DNA of 64,000 nucleotides from Polaromonas sp. (GTDB taxonomy: Bacteria > Pseudomonadota > Gammaproteobacteria > Burkholderiales > Burkholderiaceae_C): assembly GCA_013297865.1 (NCBI GenBank), contig JAAFIP010000007.1, positions 186,001 to 250,000 on the forward strand, in the 5' to 3' direction. Of this stretch, positions 36,187-44,441 are shown piece by piece. Made by a program: the position numbers and the translations under genes. The notes below the pieces were generated by a model. The model did no database searches and was not told where the DNA came from. It saw only the letters and a program-made list of their open reading frames with translations. Position 1 is the stretch's first letter; every line of letters starts with the position of its first letter.

Positions 36187-37433
36187 TGCTGGCACCTGTC
36201 AAAAAACCCACTCTGCATGCTGGAGGCCGTGCCTTCGCGCAGATCAGCGCTTTCCACCCCGAGCTCACCGCCTTTCGCCGCGACCTGCATGCCCATCCGG
36301 AGCTGGGCTTTGAAGAGGTCTACACCGCAGGCCGCGTGAAGCAGGCACTCGAATTGTGTGGCGTGGACGAGATCCACACCGGCATCGGCAGAACCGGTGT
36401 GGTGGGTTTGGTACACGGCAAAGGCAAAAGTAAAAAAATGCTGGGCCTGCGCGCCGATATGGACGCGCTGCCCATGACCGAGCACAACGAGTTTGGCTGG
36501 AAATCCACCGCCCCAGGCCGCATGCACGGCTGCGGGCACGATGGCCACACTACCATGCTGGTGGGCGCAGCGCGCTACCTGGCCGAGACCCGCAATTTCG
36601 ATGGCACAGCGGTGCTGATATTCCAGCCCGGTGAAGAGGGCCACGGCGGCGCGCAGGTGATGATCCAGGATGGCCTGTTCGAGCGCTTTCCTGTCGAGGC
36701 GGCGTATGCCATGCACAACTGGCCGGGCATGCTGCCGGGCATGATTGGCATCAACCCCGGACCGATGATGGCAGCAGCTGACCGCATTACCATCAGCATC
36801 ACAGGCAAGGGCGGCCACGGCGCGCATGCCTATATGACGGTAGACCCGGTGCTGGTGGCAGGCCACATCATCACGGCGGTGCAGAGCATTGTCTCGCGCA
36901 ATGTGAAGCCTGTGGACTCGGCCGTGATCAGCCTGTGCGCCATGCAGGCGGGTGACCTGCAGGCGATGAGCGTGGTGCCCGGCGAGGCAACTTTGGTCGG
37001 CACCGTGCGCACCTTCAATCCGGTTGTGCAAACCATGGTGGAGCGCCGCCTGCACGAGCTGTGCAGCGCTGTCGCACAGGGCTTTGGGGCCACGGCCACG
37101 GTTAAATACGAGCGCATCTATCCGGCCACCATCAACACGGCGCGTGAAGCCATGTTTGCTGCCGATGTGGCGGCGTCCATTGTGGGCGAGAGCCAGGTCA
37201 AGCGCGATATGGAGCCCAGCATGGGCGCGGAAGACTTTTCGTTCATGCTGCAGGCCAAGCCCGGTGCGTATCTGCGCTTGGGGCAGGGCGACGGCACCAC
37301 CAGTGGCACCGGTCAGCCGGGCTGCTTTTTGCACAACAGCCGTTATGACTTCAACGACGAGGTGCTGCCGCTGGGCGCGGCCCTTTTTGCGGGTTTGGTG
37401 GAGCAGTCCATGCCGCTGGCGGCCAAGGCCTGA
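36186..37433 (+). CDS. M20 family metallo-amidohydrolase (hippurate hydrolase-like)
   Basis: Cytosolic zinc amidohydrolase of 415 residues predicted to cleave N-acyl amino acids or related amides. Metal-binding and catalytic motifs are RADMDALPMTE, GRMHGCGHDGHTTMLVGAAR (the Cys-Gly-His-Asp-Gly-His motif of this subgroup), IFQPGEEGHGGAQVM, AMHNWPGMLPG and MGAEDFSFML. The ATG overlaps the permease stop, so its production is coupled to the transporter. This embedding suggests that the imported solute is its substrate. An upstream TTG start is less likely. Confidence 0.92.
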   Translation: MLAPVKKPTLHAGGRAFAQISAFHPELTAFRRDLHAHPELGFEEVYTAGRVKQALELCGVDEIHTGIGRTGVVGLVHGKGKSKKMLGLRADMDALPMTEHNEFGWKSTAPGRMHGCGHDGHTTMLVGAARYLAETRNFDGTAVLIFQPGEEGHGGAQVMIQDGLFERFPVEAAYAMHNWPGMLPGMIGINPGPMMAAADRITISITGKGGHGAHAYMTVDPVLVAGHIITAVQSIVSRNVKPVDSAVISLCAMQAGDLQAMSVVPGEATLVGTVRTFNPVVQTMVERRLHELCSAVAQGFGATATVKYERIYPATINTAREAMFAADVAASIVGESQVKRDMEPSMGAEDFSFMLQAKPGAYLRLGQGDGTTSGTGQPGCFLHNSRYDFNDEVLPLGAALFAGLVEQSMPLAAKA

Positions 37434-37494
37434 GGCAGGTGGCTGGGCGCAGAGATATTGAACAGGCAATTTTTTGATTAACAAGGAGATGAGA

Positions 37495-39090
37495 ATGTCG
37501 GTGAATTTGATGAAAAAAACGGCTCTAGCCCAATGTTTAATCGCGGGAGCAGCTATGCTTATGGTAGCGGGTACGGTGTCTGCCAAGACCATCCGCATCG
37601 GCAATCAGGGCGATGCGCTGTCGATGGACCCGCACTCGCTCAACGAGTCACTGCAGCTGAGCGTGACAGGCAATGTGTATGAACCCCTGGTAGGGCGCAA
37701 CAAAGACCTGAGCCTGGCACCTGTGCTGGCCACCAAATGGAGCCAGCCGTCGCCCAGCGTGTGGCGCTTTGAGCTGCGCAAGGGCGTGCAGTTCCATGAC
37801 GGCACCCCGTTCACCGCAGACGATGTGATTTTCAGCTTTGCGCGCGCAGCCGGTGACGGCTCGGACATGAGGAGCTATACCAACGACTTCAAGGAAGTGC
37901 GCAAGGTGGACGATTTCACCGTGGACATCGAGACCAAAACACCGTTTCCGATCCTGCCCGATGTGATCTCGCTGGTCTATATGATGAGCAAAAAATGGAG
38001 CGAGGCCAATGGCGCCGCCAAGCCGGTGGACCGTCGCAAAGGCATTGAAAACACCGCATCCTTCAAGGCCAATGGCACCGGCCCGTTCCGCGTGCGCGAG
38101 CGCCAGCCTGGTGTGAAAACTACTTTTACCCGCAGTGGCAACTACTGGGGCAAGGTCGAGGGCAACATCACTGAAGTGATCTACACCCCGATTGGCAACG
38201 ACGCCACCCGCGTGGCGGCGCTGATCTCGGGCGAGATCGATGTGATGGAGCCCGTGCCTGTGCAGGACGTGGCGCGCGTGAACGCGAGTGCCAACGCCAA
38301 GGCCATGACCGGCCCCGAGCTGCGTACCATCTTCTTGGGCATGGACCAAAAACGCGATGAGCTGCTGTACTCCAGCGTGAAAGGCAAAAACCCGTTCAAG
38401 GACAAGCGTGTGCGCCAGGCCTTCTATCAGGCGATTGACGCGGAGGGCATCAAGCGCACGGTGATGCGTGGCGCGGCCAACCCTACGGCGCTGATGGTGG
38501 GTCCCGGCATCAACGGTTTTGATGCCAACCAGAACAAGCGCCTGCCCTATGACGTGGAAGCGGCCAAAAAACTTTTGGCGGACGCAGGCTACCCCACAGG
38601 CTTTGAAGTCACCATGAACTGCCCGAACGACCGCTACGTCAATGATGGCGAAATCTGCCAGGCGGTGGCGGCCAACCTGTCGCGCATCGGCGTGAAGATC
38701 AATCTGCAGGCCGAGACCAAGGGCACCTACTTCCCCAAAATCCTCAAGCGCGACACCAGCTTTTATCTGCTGGGCTGGACCCCGGGCACTTACGACTCCC
38801 ACAATGCTTTCAATGCCCTGATGCGCTGCGTGGATGACAAAGGCTCTGGCCAGTTCAACCTGGGTGCGTACTGCAACCCCAAGATCGATGAGCTGACACT
38901 GAAGATGCAGTCAGAGACCGACAAAGCCAAGCGCCAGGCCTATATCGCCGAAGCGCACAAAATCCACGCCGAAGATATTGGCCATCTGCCACTGCACCAA
39001 CAGGCTCTGGCCTGGGGCGTGAGCAAAAAAGTGGATCTGGTGCAGATGGCAGACAACTTCATGTTCTTCAAGTGGATGTCGGTGAAGTAA
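37495..39090 (+). CDS. Peptide-type ABC transporter substrate-binding protein (SBP family 5), second copy
   Basis: Periplasmic binding protein of 531 residues, paralogous to the one at 33.4 kb. AAGGAG precedes ATG 37495 by 6 nt. The signal peptide is MSVNLMKKTALAQCLIAGAA, then MLMVAGTVSA; its hydrophobic core is encoded by a copy of the 48-bp dispersed repeat. The mature part starts KTIRIGNQGDALSMDPHSLN. Landmarks include LRKGVQFHDGTPFTADDVIF, YTPIGNDATRVAALISGEID, VRQAFYQAIDAEGIKRTVMR and EDIGHLPLHQQALAWGVSKK. Two binding proteins for one permease pair imply a widened substrate range or a specialised split, which is inference. Confidence 0.9.
   Translation: MSVNLMKKTALAQCLIAGAAMLMVAGTVSAKTIRIGNQGDALSMDPHSLNESLQLSVTGNVYEPLVGRNKDLSLAPVLATKWSQPSPSVWRFELRKGVQFHDGTPFTADDVIFSFARAAGDGSDMRSYTNDFKEVRKVDDFTVDIETKTPFPILPDVISLVYMMSKKWSEANGAAKPVDRRKGIENTASFKANGTGPFRVRERQPGVKTTFTRSGNYWGKVEGNITEVIYTPIGNDATRVAALISGEIDVMEPVPVQDVARVNASANAKAMTGPELRTIFLGMDQKRDELLYSSVKGKNPFKDKRVRQAFYQAIDAEGIKRTVMRGAANPTALMVGPGINGFDANQNKRLPYDVEAAKKLLADAGYPTGFEVTMNCPNDRYVNDGEICQAVAANLSRIGVKINLQAETKGTYFPKILKRDTSFYLLGWTPGTYDSHNAFNALMRCVDDKGSGQFNLGAYCNPKIDELTLKMQSETDKAKRQAYIAEAHKIHAEDIGHLPLHQQALAWGVSKKVDLVQMADNFMFFKWMSVK
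37521..37568 (-). repeat. 48-bp dispersed repeat, copy 8, inside a signal peptide
   Basis: Inverse orientation and more diverged: GCTCTAGCCCAATG, ATCGCGGGAGCAGC and the arms GCTA...GTAGC remain. It is read as ALAQCLIAGAAMLMVA in the signal peptide. Confidence 0.85.
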
Positions 39091-39100
39091 GCCTGCCTGC

Positions 39101-40036
39101 ATGATCACCACCCTCACTCGCTGGCTGGACAGCGACATAGGCTACAGCTTCAGAACCTCGCCGGTGGCCATCGGCGCGGCGCTGGTAGCCTTTGTGTGCA
39201 TTTTCTGCGCACTGTTTGCCGAACTGGTGGCACCGCATGCACCGTTCAACCTGACCACCCTGGTGCTCGACCATGCGCGCCTGGAGCCTTCATTCACCGC
39301 CCATGCGGTGCCTGCCGACATGGGCGGCGGCACACGCCAGTACCTGCTGGGCACGGATGACCAGGGCCGCGACATCCTTTCCACCCTGATGTACGGCGCG
39401 CGCATTTCGCTGGCCGTGGGCTTTGCCTCGGTGCTGATCTCGGTGGTGGTGGGCGTGGTGCTGGGCCTGATGGCGGGCTTTCTGGGCGGCTGGGTAGACA
39501 GTTTTCTGATGCGCCTGTGCGATGTGATGCTCAGCTTTCCGCCCATTTTGGTTGCCTTGCTGATTGCAGGCGTAGGGCGTGCGCTGTTTCCCAACGCCCA
39601 TGACTCGCTGGCCTTTGGCGTGCTGATTGTGTCCATCTCCCTTACAGGCTGGGTGCAATACGCCCGCACGGTGCGCGGCTCTACCATGGTGGAGCGCAAC
39701 AAGGAGTATGTGCAGGCCGCGCGCGTCACGGGGGTGGCCCCGCTGCGCATCATGACGGGCCATGTGCTGCCCAATGTGCTGGGCCCGGTAATGGTGCTGG
39801 CTACTATCCAGGTGGCTACCGCCATCATTACCGAAGCCACACTGTCCTTTCTGGGCGTGGGCGCGCCGCCCACCTCGCCCTCGCTGGGCACCTTGATCCG
39901 CGTGGGCAATGACTACCTGTTCTCCGGCGAATGGTGGATCACCATCTTCCCCGGTCTCATGCTGATATTGATTGCCCTGAGTGTCAACTTGCTGGGTGAC
40001 TGGCTGCGTGATGCGCTCAATCCGAGGTTAAGGTGA
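39101..40036 (+). CDS. ABC transporter permease, DppC type
   Basis: Second permease of the peptide-type importer, 311 residues. A helix at about residues 23-47 precedes a periplasmic loop containing YLLGTDDQGRDILSTLMYGA, the DppC hallmark. GFLGGWVDSFLMRLCDVMLS and the coupling region KEYVQAARVTGVAPLRIMTG then HVLPNVLGPV follow. It closes with GDWLRDALNPRLR. It starts 10 bp after the binding protein gene. Confidence 0.93.
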   Translation: MITTLTRWLDSDIGYSFRTSPVAIGAALVAFVCIFCALFAELVAPHAPFNLTTLVLDHARLEPSFTAHAVPADMGGGTRQYLLGTDDQGRDILSTLMYGARISLAVGFASVLISVVVGVVLGLMAGFLGGWVDSFLMRLCDVMLSFPPILVALLIAGVGRALFPNAHDSLAFGVLIVSISLTGWVQYARTVRGSTMVERNKEYVQAARVTGVAPLRIMTGHVLPNVLGPVMVLATIQVATAIITEATLSFLGVGAPPTSPSLGTLIRVGNDYLFSGEWWITIFPGLMLILIALSVNLLGDWLRDALNPRLR

Positions 40037-40040
40037 ACAC

Positions 40041-40116
40041 CCCCGTGCGCCTTCGGCGCTCCCCCCTCAAGGGGGCACCAGCAGCAGCCCGGCAAAGCCG
40101 GTTCTGCGCTGCTTGC
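40041..40116. repeat. GC-rich palindromic intergenic element
   Basis: It contains CCCCCTCAAGGGGG (stem of five) and GCCGGCTTT-like sequence (CCCGGCAAAGCCGG) within 75 bp between the permease and ATPase genes. It is related in style to the CCCCCCGAGGGGG units of the gsp array and is typical of dispersed palindromes in this family of bacteria. Confidence 0.6.
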
Positions 40117-40139
40117 TTGCATAGAGTGATGGTTTGGCT

Positions 40140-41135
40140 ATGAGTCTGCTTTCAGTTAAAAATCTAGTGGTTGAGTTTCCGCATCGCCGTGGTGACCTGC
40201 GGGCACTGGACGGCATTTCGTTTGACATTGCGCCAGGAGAAATCCTGGGTGTGGTGGGCGAGTCGGGTGCGGGCAAGTCGCTCACCGGGGCTTCCATCAT
40301 TGGCCTGCTGGAGCCACCGGGGCGAATTGCCGGCGGCGAGATCCATCTGCAGGGCCAGCGTATTGACAATCTGCCCTATGAACAGATGCGCCATATCCGC
40401 GGCCGCAAGATTGGCGCGATTTTTCAGGACCCGCTCACGTCGCTCAACCCGCTGTACAGCGTGGGCCGCCAGCTGATCGAGACGATCCAAACCCATCTGC
40501 CTGTCAACGCAGCCGAGGCACGCCGCCGCGCGATTGAGCTGCTCAATGACACTGGCATTCCCGCAGCCGAGCAGCGCATTGACCACTACCCGCACCAGTT
40601 CTCTGGCGGTATGCGCCAGCGCGTGGTGATCGCACTGGCGCTGGCCGCAGAGCCGCAGCTGGTGGTGGCAGACGAGCCCACTACGGCGCTGGATGTGTCG
40701 ATCCAGGCGCAGATCATCAGCCTGCTCAAGAACATCTGCAAATCGCGTGGCGCAGCCGTCATGCTGATCACCCACGACATGGGCGTGATTGCCGAGACCT
40801 GCGACCGGGTGGCCGTGATGTATGCAGGCCGCATCGTCGAGATTGGCCCAGTGCACGAAGTGATCAACCATCCTGCCCATCCCTATACCGCTGGCTTGAT
40901 GGCCGCGATTCCCGACATCACGATCGACCGCGAGCATCTGCACCAGATCGAAGGCACCATGCCGCGCCTGAACGCAATTCCCGCAGGCTGCGCCTTCAAC
41001 CCGCGTTGCAGCAAAACCTTTGGGCGCTGCACTACCGAGCGCCCCACGCTGATGGCGGCAGGGGCCACGCAAGCGGCTTGCTGGCTTACGCAGGCAGGTG
41101 CACCGGCACAGACTGCCGCAGGAGTGGCAGCATGA
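40140..41135 (+). CDS. Peptide-type ABC transporter ATP-binding protein, DppD type
   Basis: Cytoplasmic ATPase of 331 residues. Walker A is GESGAGKSLTGASIIGLL, the signature is QFSGGMRQRVVIALALA, and Walker B is LVVADEPTTALDVSIQAQII. The oligopeptide-type C-terminal extension with CAFNPRCSKTFGRC carries the cysteines that can hold an iron-sulfur cluster or metal in this subfamily. ATG 40140 is chosen over a TTG at 40134. It overlaps the next ATPase gene by 4 bp. Confidence 0.93.
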   Translation: MSLLSVKNLVVEFPHRRGDLRALDGISFDIAPGEILGVVGESGAGKSLTGASIIGLLEPPGRIAGGEIHLQGQRIDNLPYEQMRHIRGRKIGAIFQDPLTSLNPLYSVGRQLIETIQTHLPVNAAEARRRAIELLNDTGIPAAEQRIDHYPHQFSGGMRQRVVIALALAAEPQLVVADEPTTALDVSIQAQIISLLKNICKSRGAAVMLITHDMGVIAETCDRVAVMYAGRIVEIGPVHEVINHPAHPYTAGLMAAIPDITIDREHLHQIEGTMPRLNAIPAGCAFNPRCSKTFGRCTTERPTLMAAGATQAACWLTQAGAPAQTAAGVAA

Positions 41136-42136
41136 GCGATACAAGCAAGGTATTGATCAAGGTCAGCGACATCGCGATGACCTTTGATGTCTCGCCGCCT
41201 TGGCTCACGCGCGTGGTGGAGCGCAAGCCCAAGCTCATGCTGCAGGCGGTGGACGGCGTGAGCTTTGAGATCGAAAAAGGCAAAACCCTGGCCCTGGTGG
41301 GCGAGTCAGGCTGTGGCAAAAGCACGGTAGCGCGCCTGATGGTGGGCCTGTACCAGCCCACCCGCGGCAGTTTTAGCTTTGACGGCATGGACGCCCACGC
41401 CACTTACGGCAGCCCGGCAGGGCGCAAGCTGCGCGAACGCATCCAGATGATCTTTCAGGACCCGTACGCCAGCCTGAACCCGCGCTGGAAGGTGGAAGAC
41501 ATTGTGGGCGAGCCGCTCAAGGAGCATGGCCTGATCGAGGACGCAGCGCAGTTGAAGGAGCGTGTCGGCCAGCTGCTCAGCTCGGTCGGCCTGTCGCCGC
41601 TGGACATGGTGAAATACCCGCACCAGTTCTCTGGCGGCCAGCGCCAGCGCATCTCGATTGCGCGCGCCCTGGCTACCGAGCCTGAGTTTCTGGTGTGTGA
41701 CGAGCCCACCAGTGCGCTGGATGTGAGCGTGCAGGCGCAGGTGCTGAACATTATGAAAGACCTGCAGCGAAAGCAGGGCCTGACCTACCTGTTCATCAGC
41801 CACAACCTGGCCGTGGTGCGCCATGTGAGCGACCATGTGGGTGTGATGTATTTGGGCCGCCTGGTGGAGCTGGCTGACAAACACAGCCTGTTCAGCGCGC
41901 CCAAGCATCCTTACACCAAGATGCTGCTGGACGCGATCCCGAAAATGCACGATACAGGCCGTGCCCGCACGCCCGTGCAGGGCGAGGTACCCAACCCGCT
42001 CAACCCGCCCACCGGCTGCGCCTTCAACCCGCGCTGCCCGCATGTGAATGACCGCTGCAAAACCGAGCGCCCCGTGCTGCAGACCATTGGCGGCATCCAG
42101 ATCGCCTGCCATGCTGTGCAGGAAGGCAGAATTTAG
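41132..42136 (+). CDS. Peptide-type ABC transporter ATP-binding protein, DppF type
   Basis: Second ATPase of the importer, 334 residues. Walker A is GESGCGKSTVARLMVGLY, the signature is QFSGGQRQRISIARALA, Walker B is LVCDEPTSALDVSVQAQVLN, and the C-terminal cysteine region is CAFNPRCPHVNDRC. A GCAGGAG ribosome site precedes the ATG, which overlaps the DppD-type stop. It is the last gene of the cluster. Confidence 0.94.
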   Translation: MSDTSKVLIKVSDIAMTFDVSPPWLTRVVERKPKLMLQAVDGVSFEIEKGKTLALVGESGCGKSTVARLMVGLYQPTRGSFSFDGMDAHATYGSPAGRKLRERIQMIFQDPYASLNPRWKVEDIVGEPLKEHGLIEDAAQLKERVGQLLSSVGLSPLDMVKYPHQFSGGQRQRISIARALATEPEFLVCDEPTSALDVSVQAQVLNIMKDLQRKQGLTYLFISHNLAVVRHVSDHVGVMYLGRLVELADKHSLFSAPKHPYTKMLLDAIPKMHDTGRARTPVQGEVPNPLNPPTGCAFNPRCPHVNDRCKTERPVLQTIGGIQIACHAVQEGRI

Positions 42137-42157
42137 CTGATAAAGCAGCAGTCATAT

Positions 42158-42206
42158 GCTATTTAAATCATAGCCGCTCCCGCGATATTCTATTGGGCTG
42201 GAGCCC
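42158..42206 (+). repeat. 48-bp dispersed repeat, copy 9
   Basis: GCTA...TAGC arms, core GCTCCCGCGATATTCTATTG and a GGCTGGAGCCC end. It lies 21 bp after the DppF-type stop. The remaining 162 bp to the next gene contain no other feature seen. Confidence 0.92.
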
Positions 42207-42368
42207 TAAAGTCTTATAAATTCCGTAGTTTCAAGCGCCCGCTGAACCAGTGCCGCGCCTAGTAGAAATACTAGGTGTTGAAGTAGCCGGTTAATACCAC
42301 CCGTCTGGCAGCGCGTCCCACAATGGATTGGCATATTGTTGTGCCGTCCCCATTGAAAGGAGTCCATC

Positions 42369-42947
42369 ATGGGAAAGAAACTGCTGATGCTGTGCGGAGA
42401 TTTTGGTGAAGACTATGAGGTCATGGTGCCTTTTCAGGCCTTGCAGGCCGTAGGCCATGCGGTGCACGCGGTGGCACCCGACAAAAAGGCGGGTGACTAT
42501 GTGATGACAGCCATCCATGATTTTGAAGGCCAGCAAACCTATAGCGAAAAGCCCGGCCACCGCTTCACGCTGAACTACAGCTTCGATGACGTGAAAATGG
42601 AGCAGTACGACGGCCTGGTCATTCCCGGAGGCCGCGCGCCAGAGTATCTGCGCAACCATGCCAAGGTAATGGCCATCGTTAAATATTTTCTGGCGGAAAA
42701 CAAACCCGTGGCGGCGATCTGCCATGCTGCGCAAATGCTGGCTGCCAGCGGAATGATCAAAGGCCGCAAGGTGTCTGCCTATCCTGCCTGCCAGGCCGAG
42801 GTGGAGCTGGCAGGCGCAAGCTATGCCAACATTGCCATTGATGGCGCCGTTACCGACGGCAAGCTGGTCACGGCACCGGCCTGGCCCGCGCACCCCGCCT
42901 GGATCGCCCAGTACCTGGCCGTGCTGGGCACGCAGATTACGCACTGA
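42369..42947 (+). CDS. DJ-1/PfpI family protein
   Basis: 192-residue single-domain protein of the DJ-1/PfpI class I glutamine amidotransferase-like superfamily. The nucleophile elbow holds Cys118 in [14 protein letters not shown], and Glu14 in GDFGEDYEV is the conserved partner. [17 protein letters not shown] is also typical. Members act as glyoxalases, deglycase-like or stress chaperones and peptidases, so the activity cannot be named. AAAGGAG lies 7 nt before the ATG. It is an isolated gene. Confidence 0.9.
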   Translation: MGKKLLMLCGDFGEDYEVMVPFQALQAVGHAVHAVAPDKKAGDYVMTAIHDFEGQQTYSEKPGHRFTLNYSFDDVKMEQYDGLVIPGGRAPEYLRNHAKVMAIVKYFLAENKPVAAICHAAQMLAASGMIKGRKVSAYPACQAEVELAGASYANIAIDGAVTDGKLVTAPAWPAHPAWIAQYLAVLGTQITH

Positions 42948-43028
42948 TACCTTGAGATGGGGCTGCACTGCTTGAAACTCAGACCCAGCCTGTCTATGCT
43001 CTAGCTGCCGTAACAAGGAGATAAAACC

Positions 43029-43370
43029 ATGTGCGAAATTTTTATCAGTGCATCGCCCGACAGCTACGCCTCACGCACGCGCTCAGTGCGCCTGCATGGG
43101 GTGGTCACCAGCATCCGGCTGGAAAATCTGTACTGGTCGGTGCTGGAAGAAATCGGCCAACGCGATGGCATGGGCGTGGTGCAGCTGATTGAAAAGCTCT
43201 ACGACGAACTGGTCAGCGCGCGCGGCGAGGTGGGCAACTTCTCCTCTTTCCTGCGGGTGTGCGCAGGGCGCTACCTGTCGCTGCAGGCCCATGGCCGCAT
43301 CCCGATGGATCTGCGCATACCGATCCGCTCGCTCAACCCCAGGCAGGTGCTCAGTGGTATGCAGCACTGA
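43029..43370 (+). CDS. Ribbon-helix-helix domain protein
   Basis: Small protein of 113 residues resembling the RHH_4 family of putative DNA-binding proteins. The strand RSVRLHGVVTSIRLENLYWS is followed by helices (VLEEIGQRDGMGVVQLIEKL, LRVCAGRYLSLQAHG). AAGGAG precedes the ATG at good spacing. Its targets are unknown; it may be a dimeric repressor. It stands alone between the PfpI gene and repeat copy 10. Confidence 0.8.
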   Translation: MCEIFISASPDSYASRTRSVRLHGVVTSIRLENLYWSVLEEIGQRDGMGVVQLIEKLYDELVSARGEVGNFSSFLRVCAGRYLSLQAHGRIPMDLRIPIRSLNPRQVLSGMQH

Positions 43371-43390
43371 GACTTTATTTGGCACACAAT

Positions 43391-43438
43391 GCTACATTAT
43401 TTGTAGCTGCTCCCGCGATATTCTATTGGCTTGCAGAC
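43391..43438 (+). repeat. 48-bp dispersed repeat, copy 10
   Basis: A textbook copy: GCTAC...GTAGC hairpin arms, full core and a GGCTTGCAGACC end, 20 bp after the ribbon-helix-helix gene. Confidence 0.93.
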
Positions 43439-43506
43439 CGATTTAATCATAAAAACGAGTCTGCAGCAGGCCTGTAACAAGTCTGCAGCCTGTGGCGCAG
43501 GCACGC

Positions 43507-44355
43507 TCAGGCGTAGCGTTTGCTGCGCAGATTGTTCTTCATTTCCTTGAGCGCGGGCTGCAGTCGCTCGCCACCGATGCGCAGTGCTACCGTGGTGGCC
43601 AGGATGTCGATGATCAGCAGATGCAGCAGGCGCGAGACCATGGGGCTGTAGCGGTCATAGCCTTCGGGGTGGTCGGCGCTCAGGTGGATGTGACCTGCGC
43701 TGGCCAGCGGCGAGCCACTGGCAGTGATGACGATGGTGGTGGCGCCGTTTTTGCGGGCAATGTCGGTGGCGTCCATCAGGTCGCGCGTGCGCCCGGAGTT
43801 GCTGATCACAATCACGCAGTCCTCTGGCCCCAGTGTGGAGGCACTCATCACCTGCATATGGCCATCGCTGTAGGCCAGGGACGTCACGCCGAGGCGGAAA
43901 AACTTGTGCTGCGCATCCTGCGCCACGATGCCCGAGTTGCCTACGCCGAAAAATTCAATGCGGCCGCGCTTCTCGTAGGTGTTAGCCAGCGCCACGCAGG
44001 CTTTTTCGATGGCAAAGCTGCTGGCGTCGTTGCGGTATTTCAGGAATGCGGCCACCGTGTTGTCGATCACCTTGACCAGCACATCACCCACTTTGTCGTC
44101 CACGTCCACGCTGCGGTGGATGAACGGCACGCCCTCGCTCACGCTGCCTGCCAGCTTGAGTTTGAAGTCGCTCAGTCCGTCGTAGCCCATGCTGCGGCAA
44201 AAGCGCACCACGGTGGGCTTGCTCACATGGGCGCGGTCGGACAGCTCGCTCACGGGCAGATTGGCGAAAGCTCGCGGGTCAGCCAGCACAAGCCTGCCCA
44301 CACGCTGCTCGGCAGGTGCCAGTGAAGGCAAGGAGGCTTTGATGCGGTCTAGCAT
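43507..44355 (-). CDS. hexR: HexR-type RpiR family transcriptional regulator
   Basis: Sugar-phosphate-responsive regulator of 282 residues. The N-terminal RpiR winged helix spans residues 1-80 (AFANLPVSELSDRAHVSKPT, VVRFCRSMGYDG). A SIS sugar-phosphate domain spans about residues 110-260 (IEFFGVGNSGIVAQDAQHKF, VIVISNSGRTRDLMDATDIA). HexR proteins bind 2-keto-3-deoxy-6-phosphogluconate and control zwf and Entner-Doudoroff genes. It lies 86 bp downstream of zwf on the same strand, which supports the name. The frame is open 36 codons upstream of the chosen ATG but without family similarity. Confidence 0.88.
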   Translation of the reverse strand: MLDRIKASLPSLAPAEQRVGRLVLADPRAFANLPVSELSDRAHVSKPTVVRFCRSMGYDGLSDFKLKLAGSVSEGVPFIHRSVDVDDKVGDVLVKVIDNTVAAFLKYRNDASSFAIEKACVALANTYEKRGRIEFFGVGNSGIVAQDAQHKFFRLGVTSLAYSDGHMQVMSASTLGPEDCVIVISNSGRTRDLMDATDIARKNGATTIVITASGSPLASAGHIHLSADHPEGYDRYSPMVSRLLHLLIIDILATTVALRIGGERLQPALKEMKNNLRSKRYA

Positions 44356-44441
44356 GGTGTCTTTCGGGGTAGGGCTTTTTCGACGTAATGAAGTAGGGTG
44401 TGGGCAGTCAGGCAGATGGGCAGGGCGGTCTGCGAAGGGTG

